From: Mesorhizobium sp. PAMC28654
GTDB lineage: Bacteria; Pseudomonadota; Alphaproteobacteria; Rhizobiales; Rhizobiaceae
Length of the DNA: 64,000 nt
NCBI RefSeq assembly: GCF_020616515.1
Contig: NZ_CP085135.1
Coordinates: forward strand, 1,240,001-1,304,000
Direction of reading: 5' to 3'
Position 1 is the stretch's first letter; every line of letters begins with the position of its first letter. Of the stretch, positions 25,254 through 34,112 are shown in pieces. A model generated the notes under the pieces. The model was not told where the DNA came from, did no database searches, and saw only the letters and a list, made by a program, of their open reading frames with translations. The translations under genes and the position numbers were made by a program.

Positions 25254-25949
25254 ATGAAAATCGCCGAGGATCACAGCGACAACGACAGCGCCATGTCCAG
25301 CATGGAAGCGCGGCGGTCCACGATATTGGGCGATCGCGTCAAGTTCTATCGCACCGCACGGCGACTCACCCTGCGCCAGCTCGGCGACATCGTCGGCACC
25401 ACCGCCAGCTTCCTCAGCCAGCTCGAGCGCGGCCTCTCCGGCGCCAACACCAGCACGCTGATGCTGGTAGCCAACGCACTGGGCATCAGCCTCTCCGACC
25501 TTTTCGATGAACGCAAGGCGACGCCGCACGCAGTGCTGACGCGCGCGGAGCGTCCTGCGCTTCCGGTCAGCGAAGGCTATCGCAAGACGCTGCTGTCACG
25601 CCGCCCGATACGTGATGTCGAGGTCTATTGCGGACATTTCGATGTCGGCGGCTCAACCGGTGATGCCCCCTACACCCACGGCAACGCGCACGAGATGTTC
25701 CTGGTCCTGCGCGGCCGGGTCGAACTGACGCTCGGCGCCGAGACCTTCATTCTGGATGAGGGTGACAGCATCGAATACCCCACATCGACGCCGCACAAGA
25801 CGGTGAATGTCGGCAGCACGCCCGCCGAAGTGCTGTGGATCATCGCACCGCCAACCAGCGGCGCCATCGATCTCGACGAATATGTAGCCCGGAAACCACT
25901 CGCGGCCGGGTTGCCTCAAGCAAAAGGCGAGTTTGGGAAGGATGAGTAA
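25254..25949 (+). CDS. XRE-family regulator with C-terminal cupin domain
   Basis: 231 aa from MKIAEDHSDNDSAM, after GCGAGG. The helix-turn-helix spans about residues 25-80 (LGDRVKFYRTARRLTLRQLG, then TTASFLSQLERGLSGANTST). The cupin domain follows at about 145-215, with THGNAHEMFLVLRGRVELTL and DSIEYPTSTPHKTVN. This architecture is that of PuuR-like regulators of polyamine and amino-acid catabolism (family knowledge). It ends one base before the binding-protein gene, in the same transcription unit, and an inverted repeat lies just upstream, so it probably represses its own operon until a ligand fills the cupin. Confidence 0.88.
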   Translation: MKIAEDHSDNDSAMSSMEARRSTILGDRVKFYRTARRLTLRQLGDIVGTTASFLSQLERGLSGANTSTLMLVANALGISLSDLFDERKATPHAVLTRAERPALPVSEGYRKTLLSRRPIRDVEVYCGHFDVGGSTGDAPYTHGNAHEMFLVLRGRVELTLGAETFILDEGDSIEYPTSTPHKTVNVGSTPAEVLWIIAPPTSGAIDLDEYVARKPLAAGLPQAKGEFGKDE

Positions 25950-25950
25950 T

Positions 25951-27033
25951 ATGGGATACAGATCAACGCTTGCGAAGATTGTTGGCGCGACAGCGCTCGC
26001 GGCCATGGCGACCTCGGGTGTTTACGCGCAGAGCGCGCCGCCGGCCGGCACCGTCGTCGACGGTTCGCTGAAAGGAAAGACCCTGACCTTCGTGTCCTAT
26101 GGCGGCATCTATCAGGACGGACAGGTCGCCGCCCTCAAGGAGTTCGTCGACAAGAGCGGCGTCAAGCTGCTGAACGACGGACCGACCGAAATCGCCAAGC
26201 TCCAGGCGCAGGTGGAGTCCGGCAATGTGACCTGGGATGTCGTCGACACGGACGATCTTCCGCCATTCGTGCATTGCGGAAAACTGTTCCAGAAACTCGA
26301 CCTGACTAAGATCGACATCTCGAAGATCCCGGCAGGACAGGTCGGTGAGTGCAGCGTGCCGGCGATGAACTACGGCGCAATTCTCATGTACAAGAACGCC
26401 ACCTACAAGGACAATCCGCCAAAAGACTGGAAGGACTTCTTCGACACCAAGAAATTCCCGGGCACCCGCGCCATCGACGGCAGCGGAAGCCCGATCGGCG
26501 GCCTTATCGAACAGGGCATCCTGGCCGATGGCGGCTCGGTCGAGAAGATGACGGCCGCGGATATCGACAAGGGCATAGCCAAGATCAAGGCCATCGGCCC
26601 GGACACGATCTTCTGGAAAACCGGCGCTGAATCCCAGCAACTCGCCGAATCCGGTGAAGCCGACATGATCATCATGTGGACGGGCCGCGCCATGACGGCA
26701 GTGAAGAATGGCGCCGCCTATACTCCGGTGTGGAAGGACTGGCTGGTCGTCATGGATCAGCTGACCATCCCGGTCGGGGCCAAGGACACCGACGCGTCCT
26801 ACGCGCTGATCAATGCCTATCTCGGCAAGAAGTCGCAGGAGATATTGACCGAGCAGACCTCCTATTCGCCCATCAACACCGAATCACAGCCGAAGGTGGA
26901 TGCTTCCGTCGCCGCCTTCCTGACCAACTCGCCCGACCACGCCAAGCAGGGCTACCAGCAGAACATCAAGTTCTGGGTCGCCAATTTCGCGGCGGCGTCC
27001 GACAAGTGGACGGCGCTGATGGCCGGCAACTGA
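25951..27033 (+). CDS. Extracellular solute-binding protein, PotD type
   Basis: 360 aa. The ATG at 25951 follows AAGGA by eight bases; two earlier ATGs are worse placed. Signal peptide MGYRSTLAKIVGATALAAMA ends near VYAQSA. The mature protein has LTFVSYGGIYQDGQVAALKE, DVVDTDDLPPFVHCGKLF (with a pair of Cys in the region, HCG and GECS) and MIIMWTGRAM, typical for family 1 / PotD-like proteins. It captures a polyamine or related cation for the downstream permeases. First transport gene of a unit that includes a PuuB-like oxidase, which argues for putrescine or a gamma-glutamyl derivative. Confidence 0.92.
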   Translation: MGYRSTLAKIVGATALAAMATSGVYAQSAPPAGTVVDGSLKGKTLTFVSYGGIYQDGQVAALKEFVDKSGVKLLNDGPTEIAKLQAQVESGNVTWDVVDTDDLPPFVHCGKLFQKLDLTKIDISKIPAGQVGECSVPAMNYGAILMYKNATYKDNPPKDWKDFFDTKKFPGTRAIDGSGSPIGGLIEQGILADGGSVEKMTAADIDKGIAKIKAIGPDTIFWKTGAESQQLAESGEADMIIMWTGRAMTAVKNGAAYTPVWKDWLVVMDQLTIPVGAKDTDASYALINAYLGKKSQEILTEQTSYSPINTESQPKVDASVAAFLTNSPDHAKQGYQQNIKFWVANFAAASDKWTALMAGN

Positions 27034-27058
27034 GCCAGCTGGATCGCGAGGCAAAGGC

Positions 27059-27967
27059 GTGAGCCAGAAATCGCAAATATCCACGGCCGGGGACGCAAAT
27101 CCCCGGCCGGCGGGCGGCGCGCCTGCATCGCGGCGGCGCCCGTGGCTTGCCGCCTATCCCTCGCTGCTGGCGATGCCGGCCTTGCTGTTGCTCATCGCTG
27201 CCATGGGCTATCCGCTGCTGACCGTCACGCTGCGCAGTTTCTCGGACCCCGCCTGGGGCTTGCAGAGCTACGTCTGGTTCTTTTCCACACCGGTGAACGT
27301 CACGGTTCTGTGGCGCACCTTTTCCATCGCGGCATGGGTCACCATCGTCTGCGTGATCGCAGCCTATCCCTACGCCTATCTCATGACCGCGGTCGGGCCG
27401 CGCCTGCGGCTGGCCCTCATCCTGTGCGTGCTGGTGCCGTTCTGGGTCAGCGGTGTCGTGCGCACCTTGGCCTGGGTCATCCTGCTGCAGGATTCCGGCA
27501 TCATCAATTCGCTCATCAGGCTGCTCGGCTTTGACGGCGTGAAGCTTATCCGCACGCAGACCGGCGTCGTCATCGGCATGGCGCAGGTCCTGCTGCCCTT
27601 CATGATCCTGCCGCTCTATTCGGTCATGCGCGGCATCGACCTGCGCCTCGTCCAGGCGGCGCGCAGCCTGGGCGCGCGCCCCCCGCGCGCCTTCCTGCAG
27701 ATCTATCTGCCGTTGTCGCTGCCGGGCGTATTCGCCGGCGCCATCATCGTGTTCATCCTGTCGCTCGGCTTCTACATCACGCCGGCTCTGCTTGGCGGGC
27801 CGCGCAGCACGATGCTGTCGACGCTGGTGCAGAGCCAGGTTCTCAGCCTGCTCAACTGGGGTCGCGGCGGCGCCATGGGCGTCGTGCTGCTGGTTGCAAC
27901 CTTCGTGCTGCTGGCGCTCGCGGCACCGCTGATGCGCCAACGCCACAAACAGGCGTCCCGATCATGA
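27059..27967 (+). CDS. ABC transporter permease, PotB type
   Basis: 302 aa from a GTG, 25 bases after the binding-protein stop. The first 40 residues are hydrophilic and basic (ASRRRPWLAAYPSLL), then six spans follow, beginning with MPALLLLIAAMGYPLLTVTL. SGVVRTLAWVILLQDSGIIN and the coupling loop DLRLVQAARSLGARPPRAFL mark the PotB family. A 10-bp perfect hairpin lies in its first codons (27084-27109). It partners with the next gene, with which it overlaps by 4 bases. Confidence 0.93.
   Translation: MSQKSQISTAGDANPRPAGGAPASRRRPWLAAYPSLLAMPALLLLIAAMGYPLLTVTLRSFSDPAWGLQSYVWFFSTPVNVTVLWRTFSIAAWVTIVCVIAAYPYAYLMTAVGPRLRLALILCVLVPFWVSGVVRTLAWVILLQDSGIINSLIRLLGFDGVKLIRTQTGVVIGMAQVLLPFMILPLYSVMRGIDLRLVQAARSLGARPPRAFLQIYLPLSLPGVFAGAIIVFILSLGFYITPALLGGPRSTMLSTLVQSQVLSLLNWGRGGAMGVVLLVATFVLLALAAPLMRQRHKQASRS
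27084..27109 (+). other. Perfect 10-bp hairpin in the first codons of the permease
   Basis: CGGCCGGGGA (27084-27093) pairs with TCCCCGGCCG (27100-27109) around CGCAAA, 50 bases after the binding-protein stop. Same placement as 1803-1830 in the sugar operon. Confidence 0.6.
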
Positions 27968-28749
27968 AGACGCCCTTCCGCATCATACTTGGCCTGTTCT
28001 GCCTGCTAGTCGCCGTCTGGCTGGTGATGCCGACCCTGGTCATCATCCCGATGTCGTTCAACGAGAAGAAGTCGCTGGCCTTCCCACCTTCGGGCTTCTC
28101 CTGGCAGTGGTACGAGAATTTCTTCACCAACCCCGATTGGCTGTCGAGTTTCTTCAATTCGCTCAGGGTAGCAAGCCTCGTTGCTGTTGCCGCGACGTTG
28201 ATTGGCACGCTGGCCGCGCTCGGCCTTGGCCGCATGAAGCACTCCGGCGCCGGCCTGCTGCGCGCCATCCTGATCACGCCGATGATCGTGCCCGGCGTGG
28301 TCCTGGCGATCGGCATCTATGCCGTCTATCTCGATTACCAGCTCGTCGGCACCACCATCGGCTTCGTCATCGCCCACACGATGCTGGCGATCCCCTTCGT
28401 CATCATCGCCGTGTCGGCAAGCCTCGAAGTGTTCGACGTGCGGCTGGAGACCGCCGCGGCAAGCCTAGGCGCCAACCGCTTCACCACGTTCCGCACCGTG
28501 ACCTTGCCGCTGATCGCGCCTGGCATCCTGTCCGGCCTGCTGTTTGCCTTCGTGACCTCCTTCGACGAAATCATCGTCGCGCTGTTCATCACCAGCCCCT
28601 ATCTGAAAACCCTGCCAGTGCAGATCTTCACCAGCATCACCCGTGATGCCGACCCCACGGTGACAGCCGTCGGAACGATCATCTTCATTGCCACGACGCT
28701 GATCATCAGCGCCGGGCTGATCATCAGCTCTAAATCGAAGAGGAGTTGA
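27964..28749 (+). CDS. ABC transporter permease, PotC type
   Basis: 261 aa, ATG overlapping the previous stop (ATGA). It starts MKTPFRIILGLFCLLVAVWL and shows six spans; the periplasmic loop FSWQWYENFFTNPDW is typical of PotC and relatives, and the coupling loop is DVRLETAAASLGANRFTTFR. It forms the channel with the PotB-type subunit. Next gene starts one base after its stop. Confidence 0.93.
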   Translation: MKTPFRIILGLFCLLVAVWLVMPTLVIIPMSFNEKKSLAFPPSGFSWQWYENFFTNPDWLSSFFNSLRVASLVAVAATLIGTLAALGLGRMKHSGAGLLRAILITPMIVPGVVLAIGIYAVYLDYQLVGTTIGFVIAHTMLAIPFVIIAVSASLEVFDVRLETAAASLGANRFTTFRTVTLPLIAPGILSGLLFAFVTSFDEIIVALFITSPYLKTLPVQIFTSITRDADPTVTAVGTIIFIATTLIISAGLIISSKSKRS

Positions 28750-28750
28750 G

Positions 28751-29869
28751 ATGTCTGCGTCCAACACCAGAGAACGCGGCGCGGCCATCGACATTCAAGG
28801 CGCCACCAAGCGTTACGGCAATTTCACCGCGCTCGACGACGTAAGCCTGCATATCGAGCCGGGCGAGTTCATGACATTGCTGGGCCCCAGCGGATCAGGC
28901 AAGACCACCACGCTCAACGTCGTTGCTGGTTTTACGGACCTGACCTCCGGCGACCTGGCCGTAGGCGGGAAGAGTATCGTCGCCCTGCCCGCTCACAAAC
29001 GCAACATCGGGGTGGTCTTCCAGCACTATGCGCTGTTTCCGCACATGACCGTCGGAAAGAACGTTGCCTATCCGCTCACACTGCGCGGCATGGACAAGCA
29101 GGCGCGCGACCGCCATGTCGCGCGCGCGCTCGACATGGTCAAGATGGCCGATTTCGCGCATCGCTACCCAGCCGAGCTTTCCGGCGGCCAGCAACAGCGT
29201 GTGGCATTGGCCCGCGCCATCGTCTTCGATCCGCCCCTGCTTTTGATGGATGAGCCGCTCGGCGCACTCGACAAAAAACTTCGCGAATGGCTGCAGTTGG
29301 AGATCAAGCGCATCCATCGCGAACTCGGCACCACCTTCGTCTATGTGACGCATGACCAGGAAGAGGCGCTGGTTCTGTCCGACCGCATCGCGGTGTTCAA
29401 CCAGGGGCGTATCGAACAGGTGGGAACCGGCCGCCAGCTCTATGACGAGCCAACGACCTTGTTCGTGGCGAAGTTCATCGGGGAATCGACCAGTTTGCGC
29501 GGCGCCGCGGAAACTTCAGGCGGCGAGACCAGCCTGACGATTGTCGGCCAGAAGATCGTGGCCAGGGGAAAACTCGCCAGCGGTCAGAAGCCGGTGGTCC
29601 TGCTGCGGCCGGAGAAACTGTCGCTTGCCAGCGCGAACGCGCCTGTGGCCGACGGGCAGAACAGCCTCACCGCTCAGGTCAGCGAAGCGATCTATCTGGG
29701 GTCCGGTTCGAAATACCAGGTGACGCTTCGCGATGGTTCAGTGGCCGTCGTGCGCGCGTCGCTCGAGGCCAAGTCTTTCTCTATTGGCGACACAGTCGAT
29801 CTGCGCTGGTCGACCGTCGATGCAAAACTTCTTGCCGACGACGACCGCGCCGACATGACAATGACCTGA
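28751..29869 (+). CDS. ABC transporter ATP-binding protein, PotA type
   Basis: 372 aa. Walker A GPSGSGKTTTLN, Q-loop VFQHYALFPHMTV, signature LSGGQQQRVALARA, Walker B LLLMDEPLGALD, switch YVTHDQEEALVLSD, then a TOBE_2 domain with VVLLRPEKLSL and VSEAIYLGSGSKYQV. Start after GAGGAG. It drives the importer whose other parts are at 25951-28749. Last of the transport genes; the oxidase gene begins 28 bases later. Confidence 0.94.
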   Translation: MSASNTRERGAAIDIQGATKRYGNFTALDDVSLHIEPGEFMTLLGPSGSGKTTTLNVVAGFTDLTSGDLAVGGKSIVALPAHKRNIGVVFQHYALFPHMTVGKNVAYPLTLRGMDKQARDRHVARALDMVKMADFAHRYPAELSGGQQQRVALARAIVFDPPLLLMDEPLGALDKKLREWLQLEIKRIHRELGTTFVYVTHDQEEALVLSDRIAVFNQGRIEQVGTGRQLYDEPTTLFVAKFIGESTSLRGAAETSGGETSLTIVGQKIVARGKLASGQKPVVLLRPEKLSLASANAPVADGQNSLTAQVSEAIYLGSGSKYQVTLRDGSVAVVRASLEAKSFSIGDTVDLRWSTVDAKLLADDDRADMTMT

Positions 29870-29897
29870 CACCTCTTTCCACCACAGGATTTTAAAC

Positions 29898-31283
29898 ATG
29901 GATGCCAAGGTCAACGGCAACGTCTCGTTCTGGTATGCCGACATTGGCGGCCTGCCGGCCTATCGCGCGCCGCTTCCGGGCGATCTCGAAGCCGATGTCT
30001 GCATCGTGGGCGCAGGTTATACCGGCTTGTGGACGGCCTATTACCTGAAGAAGGCCGATCCTTCGATCCGCATCGCCATCGTCGAAAGGGAATTCGCCGG
30101 CTTCGGTGCTTCCGGCCGCAATGGCGGCTGGCTGTCCGGAGGTTTCAGCTGGTCGCGCGAAAAATATCTGAAGGCGTCGACCCGTGGCGCCGTCATCGAC
30201 ATGGAAACGGCCATGCATGGCACGGTCGACGAAGTGATAGGGGTGACCGAAGCCGAAGGCATCGATGCCGACATTCGCCGCGTCGACAATTTGACGGTTG
30301 CGACCAACAAGCCGCAACTCGAGCGGATCAAGGCTGCCTATGCGGAAGCGATCGGCTGGAGCGTGCCGCGAGATCGTGTCAGCCTGATCGGCCAGGAAGA
30401 AGCCACGGCCCGCATCAACATCAAGAACGTGCTTGGCGGGTTCATTCATCATGGCACGGCGCGTGTACAGCCAGCCAAGTTGGTGCGCGGCCTGTCCGAA
30501 GCGGTCGAGCACCTTGGCGTGCCGATCTACGAACAGACGACCGTGACCGGCATCGAAAAGGGAAAAGTCACGACCAATCGCGGCACGGTGCGCGCTCCCA
30601 CGATCATTCGTGCCACGGAAGGGTTCACGGCCGGCATTCCCGGCAATGAGCGGCTCTGGCTGCCGCTTAACAGCGCCCAGATCATCACCGAGCCGCTGCC
30701 GCAATCGCTGTGGGACGAGATCGGCTGGAAAGGCCACGAGCTCCTGGGCGACGCGGCGCACGCCTATTGCTATGCCCAGCGTACCCGTGAAGGCCGCATC
30801 ACCATGGGCGGGCGCGGCGTGCCCTATCGCTATGGTTCACAAACGGACGTGCGTGGCCAGACGCAGCAGGCGACGATCGAAAGCCTGCATGCGATCCTCA
30901 CCCGCCTTCTGCCGCAGACAGCCAAGCTTCGTATCGACCATGCCTGGTGCGGCGTGCTCGGAGTGCCGCGCGACTGGTGCACGACGGCCGGTCTTGACCC
31001 TCAGACCGGCATAGGCTGGGCTGGCGGCTATGTCGGGCTCGGCGTATCGAGCTCCAACCTTTCGGGCCGGACGCTGCGCGACCTTATCCTTCGCCGCGAC
31101 ACCGAACTGACCCGCCTGCCCTGGGTCAATCGCCGGGTTAGCAAATGGGAACCGGAGCCCATGCGATGGCTCGGCGTCCACTCGATGTACCAGCTCTACC
31201 GCGTGGCCGACGAGCGTGAGGAAGCCGGCCTCGAACACACATCGAAACTGGCAGGGATCGCCGACCGCATCACCGGACATTGA
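29898..31283 (+). CDS. FAD-dependent amine oxidase, PuuB-like
   Basis: DAO-fold flavoprotein, 461 aa. FAD-binding motif VCIVGAGYTGLWTAYYLKKA at about residues 35-54, then GFGASGRNGGWLSGG, which is the second signature of the PuuB/OrdL group, and the C-terminal GIGWAGGYVGLGVSSSNLSG contacting the flavin. It is expected to oxidise an amine or gamma-glutamyl amine (gamma-glutamylputrescine in PuuB) to an aldehyde. Position directly after a PotABCD-type importer and the XRE-cupin regulator supports polyamine catabolism. The other Puu enzymes (PuuA, PuuC, PuuD) are not in this operon. Confidence 0.88.
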   Translation: MDAKVNGNVSFWYADIGGLPAYRAPLPGDLEADVCIVGAGYTGLWTAYYLKKADPSIRIAIVEREFAGFGASGRNGGWLSGGFSWSREKYLKASTRGAVIDMETAMHGTVDEVIGVTEAEGIDADIRRVDNLTVATNKPQLERIKAAYAEAIGWSVPRDRVSLIGQEEATARINIKNVLGGFIHHGTARVQPAKLVRGLSEAVEHLGVPIYEQTTVTGIEKGKVTTNRGTVRAPTIIRATEGFTAGIPGNERLWLPLNSAQIITEPLPQSLWDEIGWKGHELLGDAAHAYCYAQRTREGRITMGGRGVPYRYGSQTDVRGQTQQATIESLHAILTRLLPQTAKLRIDHAWCGVLGVPRDWCTTAGLDPQTGIGWAGGYVGLGVSSSNLSGRTLRDLILRRDTELTRLPWVNRRVSKWEPEPMRWLGVHSMYQLYRVADEREEAGLEHTSKLAGIADRITGH

Positions 31284-31354
31284 ACCCGCTGCGGCACCTG
31301 CCAATCCGTACATAAGTCCTAAAAGCATTTTTCAGTGCCTGCCCGGAGACCGCC

Positions 31355-31714
31355 ATGATTGACTTCCAGACCTTTGCTCACCTCACCTCCATCGATCTCG
31401 GCGCGCCCGAGCCCAAGCCGACGTCGATCAGCGGCGATCAGGTCGAATCGTCCGTGACATTGTGGGCCTCGCCCGACGGGACATTGGAAGTCGGCGTCTG
31501 GGAATGCACGCCCGGCCGGTTCACGGCCTCGCGCGACACGAATTCCGAAACCTGCCACATCGTGTCAGGCCGGGTCTCATTGCACGGCCCCGATGGTCGC
31601 AGTGAAGACGTCGGCCCCGGTGAGATGCTCGTTCTGCCCAAAGGCTGGCAGGGCGAGTGGACCATTCACGAGAAGACGCGAAAACTCTACATCCTGCACT
31701 CCGAGAGGGCGTGA
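31355..31714 (+). CDS. Cupin domain protein (DUF861)
   Basis: 119 aa after GGAGA. A single small beta-barrel: VTLWASPDGTLEVGVWECTP, TNSETCHIVSGRVSLHGPDG, and GPGEMLVLPKGWQGEWTIHE, the pattern of DUF861/EutQ-like cupins. These often accompany amine-oxidase operons; a role as isomerase, binding or sensor protein is not settled. Last gene of the operon begun at 25254, with a 71-base gap after the oxidase. Confidence 0.85.
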   Translation: MIDFQTFAHLTSIDLGAPEPKPTSISGDQVESSVTLWASPDGTLEVGVWECTPGRFTASRDTNSETCHIVSGRVSLHGPDGRSEDVGPGEMLVLPKGWQGEWTIHEKTRKLYILHSERA

Positions 31715-31778
31715 GCTGAATCCATTTCTGGTCGGGTTTGCAAACCGGCGCGGGTCGGATCAAGCCAGAGGCTTGTGA

Positions 31779-32525
31779 TCAGTCACGCGGGGCCAGATCG
31801 AAATGTCGTGGAAACGCCTGATGCAGCAGCATCAGCATCGTCTTGCGCAGCACATCGGACCGGCCTTCCGGTGGGTTCAAATGATCCCAGAACCATGCAC
31901 CGTGAACGAGATAGTTGAGGCTTTCGGCCAGCGTGTCCGTATCGACGTCGCTGTAACCGCCGATGTCAGCGATTTCGACGAGGAATTCACGCGCCTCGGC
32001 GGTGTAGGCGAGATCATTCGGCATGCCGATCTCATTGTAGATTTGCATGCTCTTGCGATCGCTGGAAAAGACGACGAACACCGACACCCATTTGGGATGC
32101 AGTCGTGAAAATCGCTGCGCGCATTCGAGTGCACCCATCAGCCGCTGGACGGGTGACAGGCCCGGAGTTCGGACCAGGCTCGCCCACAGTTCGTCGTACT
32201 GGTCGCTGAGATACTGCAGCACGGCCCTGAAGAGGTTCTCCTTGCTGCGGAAGTGGAACACGACCAGCGCGTTGGACGAGCCGACATGCTCGGCAATGCG
32301 TTGCATGGTGACGGTCGCGAGTCCCTCGTCCGCGATGAGCTCGATCGTGGCCTCGATGATCCGCTGAATGCTCGCTTCGCCGCGTTCGCGCCGACGATCC
32401 CTGAGGCCGGGGGCGGGTTTCGAACCCTTGCCCTCGGCCGGTGCAACCTTGCTGATCTCCGGTGCCACGGTTGCCTTGCGTTGCGCCATCTTCTTCCAGT
32501 CCTGTTCGAACCCTGCAGTGGACAT
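31779..32525 (-). CDS. TetR family transcriptional regulator (BetI-like)
   Basis: 248 aa from ATG at 32525; a second start at 32489 (MAQRKATVAPEISK) is possible. The helix-turn-helix is RRRERGEASIQRIIEATIEL, then LATVTMQRIAEHVGSSNALV and VFHFRSKENLFRAVL. The C-terminal ligand domain has the pattern of BetI-type proteins. It is on the same strand as the amidase and binding-protein genes upstream and probably controls them. It overlaps nothing; 66 bases separate it from the amidase stop. Confidence 0.85.
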   Translation of the reverse strand: MSTAGFEQDWKKMAQRKATVAPEISKVAPAEGKGSKPAPGLRDRRRERGEASIQRIIEATIELIADEGLATVTMQRIAEHVGSSNALVVFHFRSKENLFRAVLQYLSDQYDELWASLVRTPGLSPVQRLMGALECAQRFSRLHPKWVSVFVVFSSDRKSMQIYNEIGMPNDLAYTAEAREFLVEIADIGGYSDVDTDTLAESLNYLVHGAWFWDHLNPPEGRSDVLRKTMLMLLHQAFPRHFDLAPRD

Positions 32526-32590
32526 TTCGCCGGCTCACCATGGCTGGAGCCGGCGCGCAAGCCCCCGTTGCAGGTGTTACTTATACACGA

Positions 32591-34018
32591 TCAAAGCACC
32601 GGTCGTGTTTGCGCGCTCGCGTACCATTGGCCCCGCGCCGTTTCATAAGCCATTGCTGCCTGAAACACATCGGCGTCACAATAGGTGCGGCCGACGATCT
32701 GGATGCCTGTCGGCACGCCATTCGCCGCCCTGCCCGAGGGTATGGACAGAACCGGGCAACGGCTCATCATGTTGAACGGCGTCGTCATCACCCAGCCAAG
32801 CGACGGGTTCACCTGCGTTCCGTTGATCTCGACTGTGTCCTTGGAGTGATCGAACTCAGCCGGCACGGCGGGAATCGCGTTGGTCGGGCAGATCAGAACG
32901 TCGTATTTTTCCAACAACGGACCCAGTGTCTGGTACATCCTGGCCGCCACCTCCAGGGTTGCGACAAAGTCCGTCGCCTTCGACTTCTGCCCGCCCTCGG
33001 CGAACTGACGCGCATAGCTCGTCATGTCCTTGCCGTGTTCCTGGAGCAGTTGGGAGAGCGACGCGCCGAACAGATGCTCCAGATAGGCCATGCCGGCCTT
33101 CAGCACCTCGTCGCCCCAACCCAGATCGACTTCCTCGACCGTAGCCCCCAACGACCGGAACACATCGCACGCCGCGAGCGTGTTCTTGCGCACCTCCGGA
33201 TCCACCTCATAGGAGCCGAGGTCCATGGAAAACGCGATCCTCCAGCCGCTGATCGGCTTGTAATCAAGCGGCAAGCGCAGCTTGGGCCGAAGCGTGGCAA
33301 TGTCGAGCGGGCTCGGTCCCGCCATGACATTCTGCAGCAGGATCGCGTCCTTCACGTTCCGCGCCAAGGGTCCGGTATGACAGTAGAAATCGAGATTGAA
33401 AGGGGGCTCATCGGGATTTCGGCCATAAGGCGGCTTCAAGCCGACAAGGCCGCAGGCAGAGGCCGGAATTCGGATTGATCCGCCAATGTCCGAGCCGGTT
33501 GCAATCGAGGATGTGCCGGAGGCCAGTGTCGCCGCCGCGCCGCCGGACGAACCGCCCGGCGTGAAGTCCGGATTCCACGGGTTTCGTGTGACGCCCCAGC
33601 GCCTGGACCAGGTATAGCCGGCGCAGCTGAACTCCGGCGTAGCGGTGCGCGCATGCACGATGCCTCCGGCCTTCATGATACGCTCGTTCATCGTCGAGGT
33701 GTGTCCGCCGATGGCGTCCTTCGACAGAAGCGAGCCATGCGAGGTCGGCTTGCCCTTGATGTAGCTCTCGTCCTTGATACCGATGGGCAGGCCTTCAAGA
33801 GCGCCAGTCCTGGAGCCCTTGGCGTATTTGGCCTCGGCTTTTTTGGCCAGATCCAACGCCTCATCAAAATGGGTGAAGGTGAAGCAGTTGATCGTCGGCT
33901 TCGTCGCTTCGGCACGGCGAATGGTGGCCTGCATCAATTCGACGGGCGAAAGTTTCTTCGCCTTGAACAGCCGCAGCGCTTCGCTGGCCGGCATGTAGCA
34001 AAGGTCGAGATCGGTCAT
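32591..34018 (-). CDS. Amidase (amidase signature family)
   Basis: 475 aa. The Ser-cisSer-Lys triad is visible: Lys82 in GLPIGIKDES, cis-Ser near 157-158 in TPGGSSGGAAATLASG, and Ser181 in GSDIGGSIRIPASACGLVGL. It hydrolyses a carboxamide to acid and ammonia. No signal peptide, so cytoplasmic. It lies downstream of a PotD/F-type binding-protein gene and upstream of a TetR gene on the same strand; the substrate may be what the binding protein brings in. No matching permease is adjacent, which is unusual. Confidence 0.92.
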   Translation of the reverse strand: MTDLDLCYMPASEALRLFKAKKLSPVELMQATIRRAEATKPTINCFTFTHFDEALDLAKKAEAKYAKGSRTGALEGLPIGIKDESYIKGKPTSHGSLLSKDAIGGHTSTMNERIMKAGGIVHARTATPEFSCAGYTWSRRWGVTRNPWNPDFTPGGSSGGAAATLASGTSSIATGSDIGGSIRIPASACGLVGLKPPYGRNPDEPPFNLDFYCHTGPLARNVKDAILLQNVMAGPSPLDIATLRPKLRLPLDYKPISGWRIAFSMDLGSYEVDPEVRKNTLAACDVFRSLGATVEEVDLGWGDEVLKAGMAYLEHLFGASLSQLLQEHGKDMTSYARQFAEGGQKSKATDFVATLEVAARMYQTLGPLLEKYDVLICPTNAIPAVPAEFDHSKDTVEINGTQVNPSLGWVMTTPFNMMSRCPVLSIPSGRAANGVPTGIQIVGRTYCDADVFQAAMAYETARGQWYASAQTRPVL

Positions 34019-34072
34019 GAAAATCTCCTGCGATCACCGGATCGCGTTTTTTGCTTGAATGAAGGGAGATGG

Positions 34073-34095
34073 CCGCGCCGCACGTCGCGGCGCGG
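34073..34095 (-). other. GC-rich hairpin after the binding-protein gene
   Basis: CCGCGCCGC (34073-34081) pairs with GCGGCGCGG (34087-34095) around ACGTC, 18 bases after the binding-protein stop. The downstream strand shows an A-run instead of a T-run, so it is not an intrinsic terminator; a message-protecting structure is likely. Confidence 0.5.
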
Positions 34096-34112
34096 AGAAA
34101 CCCGGAGCCAGG

